Source: Lichenihabitans psoromatis (GTDB taxonomy: Bacteria; Pseudomonadota; Alphaproteobacteria; Rhizobiales; Beijerinckiaceae). Taken from it: a stretch of 64,000 nt of DNA. Positions within the stretch are counted from its first letter, which is position 1, and each line of letters opens with the position of its first letter. The notes under the pieces are model-generated. The model saw nothing but the letters and a program-made list of their open reading frames with translations, had not been told where the DNA came from and did not search any database. The position numbers were made by a program, and so were the translations under genes. This document shows, one piece after another, positions 1 to 8,696 of this stretch. The stretch lies in assembly GCF_004323635.1 (NCBI RefSeq), contig NZ_CP036515.1:434001-498000 (forward strand), written 5' to 3'.

Positions 1-1
1 T

Positions 2-373
2 CTCGAACCGGAGCTCGATGCCGACACGCCGACCGGCCTCGATTATTATCCCCTGCCCGGCCCCGGAGAACGATTCCCGATCAACGACCCGGCGCTGCCG
101 TCTCGTTGCGAACCGCGCCCCGCGTCGGACGCGACCTTCTTCCAAGGGCTTCTCGAAGGCGTCGCGGCGGTCGAAGCGCTTGGCTATCGTCGGCTTGCCG
201 AACTCGGCGGGCCGCCGCTCGTGTCGATCCGCACCGTCGGCGGCGGGGCCAACAATGCAGCGTGGTCGCGCATCCGATCCCGCCTGACGGGCGTTGCTTT
301 GCTGCCCCCAGCGCATGCGGAGGCGGCCTGCGGCGCGGCATGGCTCGCCCGCCGCGGATTGAATACGGCCTGA
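2..373 (+). CDS. FGGY-family sugar kinase, C-terminal part (SePSK/AtXK-1 type)
   Basis: The gene enters from the left edge; the last 123 codons are visible and end at TGA 371-373. The fragment carries YYPLPGPGERFP, a signature I associate with the SePSK/AtXK-1 branch of FGGY kinases (D-ribulokinase-like), and the C-terminal ATPase-lobe motif TVGGGANNAAW near residues 79-89 of the fragment. FGGY kinases phosphorylate sugars or sugar alcohols with ATP in the cytoplasm. The substrate cannot be read from this piece. D-ribulose is the known substrate of the closest characterised relatives, but the downstream tetrose-phosphate isomerase genes make a tetrulose or tetritol possible. The HAD phosphatase starts 25 bp downstream on the same strand, so the two are probably co-transcribed. 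Confidence 0.85.
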   Translation, partial: LEPELDADTPTGLDYYPLPGPGERFPINDPALPSRCEPRPASDATFFQGLLEGVAAVEALGYRRLAELGGPPLVSIRTVGGGANNAAWSRIRSRLTGVALLPPAHAEAACGAAWLARRGLNTA

Positions 374-398
374 GACACGGCAAGAGGATCGAAACGGT

Positions 399-1253
399 AT
401 GACGATGTCGACGTTCATCGATGGTCTCGACGAGATCATGACCCGCTTCGATGCTTTTCTGATCGACCAATATGGCGTCATGCATGATGGCAAGACGCCC
501 TATCCAGGTGCGGTCGAGGCGATGTCGCGGCTGACGGCAGCTGGCAAGATCGTCATCGTGCTAACCAATTCGGGCAAACGCACCGGCCCCAACATGGCCC
601 GCATCGAGGCGATCGGCTTTCCGCGATCGAGTTATTCGTCGCTGGTCAGTTCGGGTGAGGTCACGTGGCAGGGCTTGCGGACGGGAGCGTTCGGCGAGCC
701 TTTCGAAGCCGGGTGCCGGGTCCACATCATTGGCAAACAGGGCGACGATTATGGCCTCGACGGCCTCGACCTGATTGTCGTGGCCGAACCCGAAAGCGCG
801 GATTTCATCGTCATGGCGGGCAGCGACTGTCCCCGGACCAGCCTCGACCATTACAGCAACATGTTGGTAGCGGCGGCAGCGCGTCACGTCCCGGCGCTCT
901 GCGCCAATCCCGATCGCATGATGCTGACGAGCGAGGGGCCGCAGCCCTCGTCCGGCGCCATCGCGGCAATCTACGAGACCCTTGGCGGCCGTGTAACCTA
1001 TGTCGGAAAGCCGTTCGGTGCGATTTATCGGCACGCCGCCAAGAGCGTCGGCAATGATCCGGCCCGCGTTCTCTGTATCGGTGATAGCCTTGAGCATGAC
1101 GTGCTGGGAGGTGAGAGCGCCGGGTTCAAGACTGCGCTGGTCCGAACCGGCCTTCTGCAAGACATCGACGATGCGACCTTACGCGACATGCTGGCGGCAA
1201 CCTCGCATAAGCCCACCTATGTGCTGCCTACCTTAAGTCTTACCTCACGATAG
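399..1253 (+). CDS. HAD superfamily class IIA hydrolase (TIGR01459-like)
   Basis: A 284-residue cytoplasmic HAD phosphatase of the NagD-like class IIA group. Motif I reads DQYGVMHDG (D23 is the likely nucleophile). The second Asp of the classical DxD is Tyr, as I recall for the TIGR01459 subgroup. Motif II is LTNSGKR, and the motif IV region is IGDSLEHDVLGG near residues 227-238. The cap domain lies between motifs II and III. The ATG at 399 has a GAGGA about 10 bases upstream; ATG 405 is an alternative. It directly follows the FGGY kinase gene, so it probably dephosphorylates a sugar phosphate in the same pathway or clears a toxic side product. The substrate is unknown. Confidence 0.85.
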   Translation: MTMSTFIDGLDEIMTRFDAFLIDQYGVMHDGKTPYPGAVEAMSRLTAAGKIVIVLTNSGKRTGPNMARIEAIGFPRSSYSSLVSSGEVTWQGLRTGAFGEPFEAGCRVHIIGKQGDDYGLDGLDLIVVAEPESADFIVMAGSDCPRTSLDHYSNMLVAAAARHVPALCANPDRMMLTSEGPQPSSGAIAAIYETLGGRVTYVGKPFGAIYRHAAKSVGNDPARVLCIGDSLEHDVLGGESAGFKTALVRTGLLQDIDDATLRDMLAATSHKPTYVLPTLSLTSR

Positions 1254-1441
1254 ACCCCTCCGGTCGGTCACGTCGGCGGCGGGATGTCGCGCAAGATGCG
1301 TGGACCTAAGCGGAGCGTCCTCGCGTTCGACATCTAGATTGGAATGGTTCGCAACAGCGGCCATTGCCCGACGCTAGCCCTTTCTTCTTGGGAATATGTC
1401 CCGAAGGCTTGCGCTCCCGCCGGTACACGACGAGGAACATC

Positions 1442-2107
1442 ATGAGTCTCGACGACGATACGCCGTTCGGCGTCACACGCCGGCAAGTGATCGAGGGTGG
1501 CGCGGCCTTTGCGGTCCTCGGTTTTGTCCGCCCCGGCTTCGCGGCCGAAGTGAACCCGGTGGCGCCTCCTGTTCTGCCGACAGACCCCGGTCTCTCAACG
1601 ATGGCTGTCCGGTTGACGGTCAATGGCAGCGACAAGGCCTTGAATCTCGATACGAGAACCACGCTTCTTGACGCGTTGCGCGAGCATCTCGGTTTGACCG
1701 GCTCGAAGAAGGGTTGCGATCACGGCCAGTGTGGCGCCTGCACGGTGCTGGTCAACGGACGACGGATCAACTCCTGCCTGAGCCTCGCGGCGATGCATGA
1801 GGACGATAAAATCACGACGATCGAGGGTTTCGCCAAGGGTGATGTGCTGCATCCGCTGCAAGCGGCCTTCGTCCATCACGACGGATTCCAATGCGGCTAT
1901 TGCACCCCAGGTCAGATCTGCTCTGCGGCCGGCATGTTGAGCGAGCATAAGGCCGGAATGCCGAGCGTCGTGACGGCCGATCTCACGCAGGATCCAGCAC
2001 TGACCGATGACGAAATTCGCGAGCGGATGAGCGGCAATATTTGTCGGTGCGCCGCCTACCCGAACATCGTGGCGGCCATCAAGGACGCATCGGGAGCAAC
2101 GCTATGA
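1442..2107 (+). CDS. paoA: Periplasmic aldehyde oxidoreductase, [2Fe-2S] subunit (PaoA-like)
   Basis: Small iron-sulfur subunit (221 aa) of a xanthine-oxidase-family molybdenum enzyme. The N-terminus carries a Tat-type signal, TRRQVI followed by a hydrophobic stretch to about residue 35, so the folded complex is probably exported. The plant-ferredoxin-like cluster ligands are C92, C97, C100 and C112, and the second cluster uses C151, C154, C201 and C203. I chose ATG 1442 because GAGGAA lies just upstream and the Tat signal then begins properly; an upstream in-frame start at 1364 would bury it. The gene overlaps paoB by ATGA. E. coli PaoABC oxidises aromatic and aliphatic aldehydes. The physiological substrate here is unknown. 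Confidence 0.9.
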   Translation: MSLDDDTPFGVTRRQVIEGGAAFAVLGFVRPGFAAEVNPVAPPVLPTDPGLSTMAVRLTVNGSDKALNLDTRTTLLDALREHLGLTGSKKGCDHGQCGACTVLVNGRRINSCLSLAAMHEDDKITTIEGFAKGDVLHPLQAAFVHHDGFQCGYCTPGQICSAAGMLSEHKAGMPSVVTADLTQDPALTDDEIRERMSGNICRCAAYPNIVAAIKDASGATL

Positions 2108-3090
2108 AGAGCTTCACGTTCGAGCGCCCAGATAGCGTCGTCGCCGCCGCGAAGGCGGTGGCCGACAATACCAATGCCAAATTCATCGCCGGCGGCACCA
2201 ATCTTCTTGATCTGATGAAGCTCGAGGTCGAGACACCCACCCACCTGGTCGACGTCAATCGCCTGTCGCTTGCGGCGATCGACGACACGCCAGAGGGCGG
2301 TTTGCGGATCGGCGCCATGGTTCGAAACAGCGATCTCGCGGCCGACTCCCGCGTGCGTCAGCATTATGGGGTGCTCAGCCGCGCGCTCTTGTCGGGTGCC
2401 TCGGGACAGCTCCGCAATAAGGCGACAACGGCCGGAAACCTCCTCCAACGCACGCGTTGCTACTATTTTTACGACACGTCCAAGCCCTGTAACAAGCGCG
2501 AGCCCGGCTCGGGCTGTGCCGCGCTGGAGGGCTTCAACCGCATTCACGCGATCCTTGGGGCGAGCCAGGATTGTATCGCGACTCACCCGTCAGATATGGC
2601 GGTCGCGATGCGGGTGCTCGATGCGACCGTCGAGACGGTGACGCCCGATGGCCAGACGGCATCGATCCCGATTGCGGATCTCCATCGCCTTCCCGGCAAC
2701 ACGCCGCAGATCGAAACGACCCTGCAGCATGGTCAGATCATCACGGCCGTGACGCTCCCGGCGCCGCCGAAGGGCGTTCAAATCTACCGCAAAGTGCGCG
2801 ATCGGGCCTCTTATGCCTTCGCGCTCGTCTCGGTAGCCGCCATCGTGGACGCCTCGGACGGCAAGATCGGATCAGCCAGACTGGCGTTCGGCGGCGTGGC
2901 CCATAAGCCGTGGCGCGAACCGCAGGCCGAAGCGATGTTGGCTGGACAGACGGCCAACAAAGCGTTGCTCGACCATGCGGCCGATGCCGTCCTCGTCGGC
3001 GCGAAGGGCTATGGCGAGAATAATTTTAAAATCCCGTTGGTCCGCCGCGCCTTGAACGCCGTGTTGACCGCCGCCACCCAATCGGCGTGA
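2104..3090 (+). CDS. paoB: Aldehyde oxidoreductase, FAD-binding subunit (PaoB-like)
   Basis: The 328-residue FAD subunit of the same molybdenum hydroxylase, which carries electrons from the iron-sulfur subunit to the acceptor. The FAD-binding motif [11 protein letters not shown] is at residues 29-39, and a second loop, [10 protein letters not shown], is at 108-117. Four cysteines, C119, C129, C138 and C157 ([10 protein letters not shown] region), match the spacing of the extra [4Fe-4S] ligands of E. coli PaoB and separate this subunit from CO-dehydrogenase or ordinary xanthine dehydrogenase medium subunits. ATG 2104 overlaps the paoA stop (ATGA), which implies translational coupling. It has no signal peptide of its own and would be co-exported with PaoA. 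Confidence 0.9.
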   Translation: MKSFTFERPDSVVAAAKAVADNTNAKFIAGGTNLLDLMKLEVETPTHLVDVNRLSLAAIDDTPEGGLRIGAMVRNSDLAADSRVRQHYGVLSRALLSGASGQLRNKATTAGNLLQRTRCYYFYDTSKPCNKREPGSGCAALEGFNRIHAILGASQDCIATHPSDMAVAMRVLDATVETVTPDGQTASIPIADLHRLPGNTPQIETTLQHGQIITAVTLPAPPKGVQIYRKVRDRASYAFALVSVAAIVDASDGKIGSARLAFGGVAHKPWREPQAEAMLAGQTANKALLDHAADAVLVGAKGYGENNFKIPLVRRALNAVLTAATQSA

Positions 3091-3100
3091 GGAGCCCATC

Positions 3101-5359
3101 ATGATCAACATGAACAACCCGGTCGGTCAGACGCCTCTCGATCAGGCAGGCGGGGTCATCGGAAAATCGCTCGATCGTGTCGACGGCCCCCTTAAGGTCG
3201 TCGGCGCGGCGACCTATGCGGCTGAATATAAGGATGTCGGCGGCAAGATGTCTTATGGCTTCTTGGTTCAAGCCACGATCGCAACCGGCCGGATGAGTGC
3301 GATCGATACGGCAGCAGCCGAAAAGGCGCCGGGCGTCTTGCTCGTCATGACGCATCAGAACGTGCCCGCGCAGGGCCCGAAAACATCGACTAGCGCACCC
3401 CAACTCGCCAGTGACAAGATCTTGTTCTTCGGCCAACCGATTGCCCTCGTTGTCGCCGAGACGTTCGAGCAAGCACGCGCGGCGGCCTTCATGGTCAAGC
3501 CGACCTACGACGCCAAGCCCGGGACCTTCGACCTTGCGGCGGGGCGCAGCGACGCTGTCGTGCCGAAGCCAAACAATGGCAGCAAGCCCGATTCTGCTCT
3601 GGGTGACTTTGCCGGCGCTTTCGGCGAAGCGGCCGTGACGGTCGACGTGACCTATACGACGCCGCCGCAAGCCCATGCGATGATGGAGCCCCATGCGACG
3701 ATCGCGGTGTGGAACGGCGACCAACTCACGCTTTACACGGCCAATCAGATGCTGAGCCGCGGCCTCGAAACGGTATCGTCGACGCTCAACATGCCGAAAG
3801 ACAAGGTCAGGCTTCTGAGCCGTTACGTCGGGGGCGGTTTCGGGGCGAAGCTGCAGGTTCAATCCGACGCGATTCTGGCGGCGCTGGCAGCCAAGATGCT
3901 CGATCGGCCCGTGAAGCTGGTGCTGACCCGGCCTCAGGTGTTCCACGTCACGACGCATCGGACCGATACGATCCAGCGTCTGCGCCTTGGGGCAAAGGCG
4001 GATGGGACGATGGTGGCGATCGGCCATGAGTCCTGGTCCAACAACACGCCCGGCGAAGCTTTCTACGAGACCGCAGCAAATGCGACCCGCAGCATTTACG
4101 CGGCACCAAACCGGATGACGGCGCATCGGTTGGCGACGCTGGATCTGCCGGTATCGGCCTCTATGCGCGCACCGGGCGAAGCCGTCGGACTTCTGGCGCT
4201 GGAATGCGCCATGGACGAACTCGCAGTCGCGCTCAAGATGGATCCGATCGCTCTCCGCATCATCAACGAGCCGACCGAAGACCCAGAAAAGAAAATTCCG
4301 TTCTCCAGTCGTTCGCTTGTGCCCTGCATGCAGAAGGGCGCTGACCTGTTCGGCTGGTCGAAGCGGAACGTGACGCCCGCCTCGGTTCGGGATGGCCACT
4401 GGTTGGTCGGTATGGGGATGTCTGCGGCTATCCGCGGCAATCCGATGCTGCCCGCCAAGGCCCGGGTTCTTCTCGACCATGACGGCGTCGCGACGGTGCA
4501 GACCTCGATGACCGATATCGGCACAGGCTCCTACACGATCCTTGGACAGATCGCAGCCGATATGTTGGGCTTACCGATCGATAAGGTCCGGGTCGAACTC
4601 GGCGATACGGCGTTCCCGGCAGCCCCCGGCTCGGGCGGTTCGTTCGGCGCAAACTCGGCGGGCGCGGCGGTCTACGACGCTTGCGAGACGATGCGAAACC
4701 TGCTGGCGCAGCGCGCCAAGCTTGACGCGTCGATGGCGGTCTTCTCGGGTGGCACGATCCAAGCGGGCGGGCAGTCACAAACCTTGGCCGACCTTGTCGG
4801 GCCCACAGGATTGGTCGCCGACGGTGCGGCCGACCCGGGCGACTCGCGGAAGAAATACTCACAGGATTCCTACGGCGCGCATTTCGCCGAGGTCGGCGTC
4901 GACATGGATACGGGCGAGATCCGGCTTCGGCGGATGCTCGGCGTCTTCACAGCCGGGCGCATTCTCAACGCCAAAACGGCGCGGTCCCAGGCGATTGGCG
5001 GGATGACCTTCGGCGTGGGAGCGGCCTTGGTCGAGGATCTCGTCATCGATAAGCGCTACGGCACCTTCATGAACAATAATCTGGCCGAGTATCATGTCCC
5101 GGTCCATGCCGACATTCCACAGATCGAGGCGGTTTTCCTGCCTGAACTCGACGACAAATCCAGCCCGATGAAGAGCAAGGGCATCGGAGAACTTGGTATT
5201 TGCGGCGCCGGCGCGGCTGTTGCCAATGCGGTGTTCAACGCCACGGGCATTCGCATTCGCGACTACCCCCTGACGCTCGATAAAGTGCTGGCGGGGTGGG
5301 ATGCCGACGACAAGGTCCAGCAGCGGAGCTCGACGTCGCCCGCGTTGATGCCGGGGTAA
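3101..5359 (+). CDS. paoC: Aldehyde oxidoreductase, molybdopterin-binding catalytic subunit (PaoC-like)
   Basis: The 752-residue large subunit of the xanthine oxidase family, which binds the molybdenum cofactor and oxidises the substrate. It shows the N-terminal GKSLDRVDGPLKVVGAATY segment, the cofactor-binding GGGFGAKL near residue 247, and the GSGGSFGANSAGA loop. Near the C-terminus KGIGELG supplies the conserved active-site Glu (about residue 697). Its length matches E. coli PaoC (about 730 aa). The gene starts 10 bp after paoB, and ATG 3110 is an alternative start. It converges on the eryH-like gene with a gap of only 10 bp. A dedicated insertion chaperone of the PaoD/XdhC type is not in the window. 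Confidence 0.92.
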   Translation: MINMNNPVGQTPLDQAGGVIGKSLDRVDGPLKVVGAATYAAEYKDVGGKMSYGFLVQATIATGRMSAIDTAAAEKAPGVLLVMTHQNVPAQGPKTSTSAPQLASDKILFFGQPIALVVAETFEQARAAAFMVKPTYDAKPGTFDLAAGRSDAVVPKPNNGSKPDSALGDFAGAFGEAAVTVDVTYTTPPQAHAMMEPHATIAVWNGDQLTLYTANQMLSRGLETVSSTLNMPKDKVRLLSRYVGGGFGAKLQVQSDAILAALAAKMLDRPVKLVLTRPQVFHVTTHRTDTIQRLRLGAKADGTMVAIGHESWSNNTPGEAFYETAANATRSIYAAPNRMTAHRLATLDLPVSASMRAPGEAVGLLALECAMDELAVALKMDPIALRIINEPTEDPEKKIPFSSRSLVPCMQKGADLFGWSKRNVTPASVRDGHWLVGMGMSAAIRGNPMLPAKARVLLDHDGVATVQTSMTDIGTGSYTILGQIAADMLGLPIDKVRVELGDTAFPAAPGSGGSFGANSAGAAVYDACETMRNLLAQRAKLDASMAVFSGGTIQAGGQSQTLADLVGPTGLVADGAADPGDSRKKYSQDSYGAHFAEVGVDMDTGEIRLRRMLGVFTAGRILNAKTARSQAIGGMTFGVGAALVEDLVIDKRYGTFMNNNLAEYHVPVHADIPQIEAVFLPELDDKSSPMKSKGIGELGICGAGAAVANAVFNATGIRIRDYPLTLDKVLAGWDADDKVQQRSSTSPALMPG

Positions 5360-5369
5360 ATAGCCCGCG

Positions 5370-6146
5370 CTAAAAACCCGCTCGCAGGCTGGTCGTCACG
5401 GCATCGACGATCCCAAGATAGCCGCTCGCGGCCCAGGCCGAGCGGCCGATGAACAACCCGTCGATATGCGGCTTGCCAGCAAGCTTGCGGCAATTGTCTG
5501 GATTGACGCTCCCGCCGTAAACGACATCGAGCGTCTCCCCCATGATCGCGGTCGTGAGCGCTTTGATTAGGCGATGCTGTTCGTCGGCGAAATCCGGATC
5601 GGCCGGTATGCCGCCCTCTCCGATAGACCAGACCGGCTCATAGGCGAAGACGATGGCGTTTCGGCTCTCCGGTCCAACCAGCGACAGCGCCGCGCGAACC
5701 TGACGTTCGAGCACCGCTGCTGTTTGCCCTGCGTCGTAGGCGTCTCGCGTTTCGCCGATACACACCAGGGCCAGAAGACCATGCCGAACCGCCGACGCGG
5801 TTTTCTTCGCCACGGTCTCGTCCGTCTCGCCGAAGAAAGTGCGCCGCTCGCTATGGCCGATCTCGACGAGGCGCGCGCCGCAATCCAGGATCATGGCGGC
5901 CGACACCTCGCCGGTCCAGGCTCCCGCTTCAGCCCAATGCATGTTCTGCGCCCCGACCGTAACGGGCGTCCTTGCAAGAAGATCGGCGACATCGGCGATC
6001 GATGTAAAAGGCGGGATCACGAAGAGCCTGGCGTTGGCTGTCTCGATCAGAGGGCTTGCGACCAGCGCGCGGGCGAAGTCACGGGCTTCGGCCCGGATCT
6101 TGTTCATCTTGAAGCTGGTGCCGATCCACGGTCGCTTGGCCGCCAT
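5370..6146 (-). CDS. eryH: Triosephosphate isomerase-like tetrulose-phosphate isomerase (EryH/TpiA2 type)
   Basis: A 258-residue TIM-barrel isomerase. It begins WIGTSFKMNK. True TpiA has GNWKMN, and replacement of that Asn by Thr, together with AQNMHW and EAGAWTGEVS, matches my memory of the EryH/TpiA2 group. The catalytic Lys (KMN), His (IGHSERR) and Glu (FAYEPVWSIG) are present, as is the phosphate-gripping GGSVNP. In Brucella, EryH interconverts D-3-tetrulose 4-phosphate (D-erythrulose 4-phosphate) and D-erythrose forms alongside EryC and EryI; that assignment is family knowledge. The gene lies 27 bp behind the EryC-like gene on the same strand, so the pair is probably one operon. A moonlighting glycolytic role is less likely. 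Confidence 0.85.
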   Translation of the reverse strand: MAAKRPWIGTSFKMNKIRAEARDFARALVASPLIETANARLFVIPPFTSIADVADLLARTPVTVGAQNMHWAEAGAWTGEVSAAMILDCGARLVEIGHSERRTFFGETDETVAKKTASAVRHGLLALVCIGETRDAYDAGQTAAVLERQVRAALSLVGPESRNAIVFAYEPVWSIGEGGIPADPDFADEQHRLIKALTTAIMGETLDVVYGGSVNPDNCRKLAGKPHIDGLFIGRSAWAASGYLGIVDAVTTSLRAGF

Positions 6147-6173
6147 GATGTCGTCCTTGGGTTTCTTGTGAGG

Positions 6174-7130
6174 TCAGCGCCCGACATCCACGAACGGCGC
6201 CCAGAACGCAACAGACTCTGCCATACTGCTCACGACGGCGCGGTCGGCCGGCTCACGCTCCCGAAAGGCCAGTTCGAGACAGAGCTCGTTGTCGGTGCCC
6301 CCACCCGACCGCACGGCAGCGATCAGACGCTCCGGCGTGATCCTGCCGTCTCGATTATAGGCCTCCGTGAACGGCCAATGGCCGCCCTTGTTCATGGAAC
6401 TCTGCTTGATGTGGATGATGGGTGACTGAGCCGCGAAATCCTCCGCCCAGCGGTATGGGTCCGTATCGGACGGATCTGCGGATGAGATGTCGCCATGGTC
6501 GATATCGACCATCGGTTTCAGCGGGATCGGCAGCTTGGCCGCGTCAATCTCGTCTTGCAGGCGTTGCGTCTCGGCCAGGGTATGACCGAATTCACGCGCA
6601 ACCGACATCGGCTCCCAAAACAGGTAGGTCAGCCCGCGCCGAGCCGCATGCTCCGCCACCTGTCGCCAACAATCCAGCGCCGCATCCAGCACGAGTTTGC
6701 GGCGCGCGACGTCGTCGAAGTCGCGATAGGTCAGAATGGCATATTGAGTGCCGATGGCCGGGCAACCGAGATCGGCTGCGATATCGGCCAGTTGCTTGAA
6801 CCAGTCGACGTAATAGGCGCGCACGTCGGCATCGGGATGCCCGAAATGGTTCAAGCGCCCATAAGGGCCGGTCATCATCGACGTGATGTGCAGCCGCTCG
6901 GCCGCGCAAGCCTTCGCCATCCTGGCCGTCAGCCTTGCGATCAGCGCAGCTGGCCAACTCGGATTGATGAACTCATGCGTGAGTTGCACGGAGCCGATGC
7001 CGACGTCGCGCGCCAGAACCGCGACGAGATCCTCCGGTTCGGCAAAGCGATTGACGAACGGATTGGTGCTAAGCGAGAGTTTGAACGTGATGGGCCTATC
7101 CTCCGGACGGGCTCTCTCACGGAGCCTCAT
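6174..7130 (-). CDS. eryC: Xylose-isomerase-superfamily sugar-phosphate epimerase (EryC-like)
   Basis: About 305-318 residues with the AP-endonuclease-2/xylose-isomerase TIM-barrel fold. Visible elements are FKLSLSTNPFVNRF at the start, WEPMSVAREF, the metal-ligand-like VDIDHGD, and HIKQSS. Brucella EryC belongs to this superfamily and is a tetrulose-4-phosphate racemase. Placement in front of eryH and opposite rpiB/eryI supports the same role here, although generic sugar epimerases share the fold. The first ATG is at 7130 with a weak ribosome site, while a strong GGAGG (7100-7104) stands 8 bases before an ATC codon at 7091, where family members begin (see findings). The identification rests on fold and neighbours, so the gene symbol is tentative. 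Confidence 0.72.
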   Translation of the reverse strand: MRLRERARPEDRPITFKLSLSTNPFVNRFAEPEDLVAVLARDVGIGSVQLTHEFINPSWPAALIARLTARMAKACAAERLHITSMMTGPYGRLNHFGHPDADVRAYYVDWFKQLADIAADLGCPAIGTQYAILTYRDFDDVARRKLVLDAALDCWRQVAEHAARRGLTYLFWEPMSVAREFGHTLAETQRLQDEIDAAKLPIPLKPMVDIDHGDISSADPSDTDPYRWAEDFAAQSPIIHIKQSSMNKGGHWPFTEAYNRDGRITPERLIAAVRSGGGTDNELCLELAFREREPADRAVVSSMAESVAFWAPFVDVGR

Positions 7131-7154
7131 CAATCCTATCGATCGTGGTGTCGC

Positions 7155-7188
7155 GTGAAAATTCTTGCAAGCCTTGCAATATTTTCAC
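7155..7188. promoter_or_regulatory. Candidate operator in the eryC/rpiB divergent promoter
   Basis: An AT-rich island between divergent genes contains GTGAAAAT (7155-7162) and its exact complement ATTTTCAC (7181-7188), separated by 18 bases. Inside are two copies of the palindromic hexamer TTGCAA (7165-7170 and 7174-7179). This is the only dyad of this quality between the two start codons. It probably binds the regulator of the isomerase genes; the TetR gene at 7923 is the nearest candidate, but the regulator may lie outside the window. Confidence 0.5.
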
Positions 7189-7281
7189 AAACCTGTCGGA
7201 CGTGCAAATGGCTTGTATTCGGTCGCGAACAGCCACACGTCAGGCGCACGACAACGATGCGAACCGCTAAGGGAGTCGAAG

Positions 7282-7749
7282 ATGAAGCTTGTGATCGGGG
7301 CCGATAGCGCCGGACATCCTCTGCTCGAGGTGATTGCCAAACATCTCGCCACGAAACCGGATCTGCAGGTCACCGATTATTCGGTTTCGAAGGAGAGTGC
7401 GCCGGAGTTCTATGCCCATACGGCTGAACGCGCGGCCCTGGCGATTGCGGCCGGTACGTTCGATCGCGGTATTCTCTTTTGTGGCACCGGCATCGGCGTC
7501 AGCATTTCGGCCAACAAGGTTCCGGGCATCCGCGCCGCCTTGACCCATGACACCTACTCAGCGGAGCGGGCCGCGAAGAGCAACAATGCCCAGATCATCA
7601 CGCTCGGCGCTCGGGTGGTCGGTCCGGAACTCGCGAAGGCCATCGTGGATAGCTGGCTCGCTTCAGACTTCGACGCTCAGGGGTCGTCCGCCGGCAATGT
7701 CGCGGCCATCGATGGTCTCGATCACAAATATTCCAAACCAACCGGCTAA
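7282..7749 (+). CDS. rpiB: RpiB/LacA-family isomerase, probable D-erythrose-4-phosphate isomerase (EryI-like)
   Basis: A 155-residue RpiB-fold isomerase. The active-site segment [14 protein letters not shown] (near residues 66-79) contains the conserved Cys and the anion-hole glycines, and the N-terminal IGADSAGH fits the sugar-binding loop. RpiB enzymes isomerise ribose and ribulose 5-phosphate. In Brucella and Rhizobium the paralogue EryI converts D-erythrulose 4-phosphate to D-erythrose 4-phosphate. Because it is divergently transcribed from EryC- and EryH-like genes, I favour the tetrose role. ATG 7282 has GGGAG at the right distance; the longer frame back to 7165 lacks support. The product is cytoplasmic and would feed the pentose phosphate pathway. 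Confidence 0.88.
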   Translation: MKLVIGADSAGHPLLEVIAKHLATKPDLQVTDYSVSKESAPEFYAHTAERAALAIAAGTFDRGILFCGTGIGVSISANKVPGIRAALTHDTYSAERAAKSNNAQIITLGARVVGPELAKAIVDSWLASDFDAQGSSAGNVAAIDGLDHKYSKPTG

Positions 7750-7764
7750 AGCCGGTGTGACCAT

Positions 7765-7797
7765 CCGCAACGCCGACCAGTGAGGGCGGCGTTGCGG
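7765..7797. terminator. Hairpin after rpiB, no U-tract
   Basis: Perfect 11-bp inverted repeat, CCGCAACGCCG (7765-7775) and its complement (7787-7797), with an 11-base loop, starting 15 bp after the rpiB stop. No T-run follows, so this is a possible Rho-assisted terminator or mRNA 3' stabiliser and not a classic intrinsic terminator. Confidence 0.45.
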
Positions 7798-7922
7798 GCG
7801 ATGAACCGCGTCGGCGGGCGGTATATTAATTAACATGGATCAAGTCATAATTTTACCGGGCGGAATAACGTCGGCTGTTGTCTGTTGCCGTAGCATTGCC
7901 GTGAACGGGTCGGTCGCGCAGG

Positions 7923-8570
7923 ATGGTGGTCAAGCGAATTCAGGGGCGCCCTGTGCGGGGCGAAGGGGATGTTGGCCGAGGCAAGCTGATCGAAGCTGCC
8001 CGGTCGCTTCTTAGAGCGCCGAGCGCCACGGATATATCCCGCAAAGCGGTGGCCGAAGCGGCTGGCGTCACGCCGGCTCTCGTCAGCTATTATTTCCGCG
8101 ACAAGGAAAGCCTGCTGGCAGCCGCCACTCAACCGGTGATCGACGCGCGGATCACGCAACTCAAAACCATTATGGCGACGGCGAGCGACGCGACCACCAC
8201 GCTGCGAGCCCTCGTGATCCTCTTCATCGACAGCAATCGACAAGATCATCAGATTATCGAACACCATCTGCGGACGTCGTGGAACCGGAACGACGCGTCC
8301 CTGAGAAGCGACGCGACGGTCGCGGCTTACGATTCCATCGTGCGGTTTTTCAACGACGGTGCCGACGCCGGCGCATGGAGCCGTTTTGATGTCCGGTTCT
8401 TCATCATCGCTCTCTGGGGCTTGTGTCGTGGCGCCGCTCAAACCCTCGGACCAGGGGAGCCGATCTCGGCGCTTGCCATGGAAGAACGGGCAGACTTCGT
8501 CATGAACTTGGTTCTGCATGGCATTACGTCGTCAGGATCAAATCCTATTGCAAAGCCTAAAGCCGATTAG
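7923..8570 (+). CDS. TetR/AcrR-family transcriptional regulator
   Basis: A 215-residue regulator with an N-terminal TetR helix-turn-helix at about residues 38-58 (ISRKAVAEAAGVTPALVSYY, followed by FRDKESLL). The alpha-helical ligand-binding domain behind it is typical in length and not conserved enough to predict a ligand. It follows the tetrose-phosphate isomerase gene by 173 bp on the same strand, with a hairpin between them, so it may have its own promoter. It could control the isomerase block through the dyad at 7155-7188, but nothing in the sequence proves the link. The ATG at 7923 has only a weak AGG upstream. Confidence 0.85.
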   Translation: MVVKRIQGRPVRGEGDVGRGKLIEAARSLLRAPSATDISRKAVAEAAGVTPALVSYYFRDKESLLAAATQPVIDARITQLKTIMATASDATTTLRALVILFIDSNRQDHQIIEHHLRTSWNRNDASLRSDATVAAYDSIVRFFNDGADAGAWSRFDVRFFIIALWGLCRGAAQTLGPGEPISALAMEERADFVMNLVLHGITSSGSNPIAKPKAD

Positions 8571-8696
8571 TACAATTTTACCTATTCGATACGTAACAAT
8601 ACTGTTGCTTTCTTTTTTATCCGGTTGCGCGTCTACCTACATTGAAGTTAAGTCTCTGCTGGATTGACGGTTCTTTAATGCGGCGGTGTGGTTTAA

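Noticed and set aside
3026..4480. A 484-codon minus-strand frame
   Set aside because: It is antisense to paoC and its translation is low-complexity Arg/His-rich. The plus strand has a full set of molybdenum-enzyme motifs.
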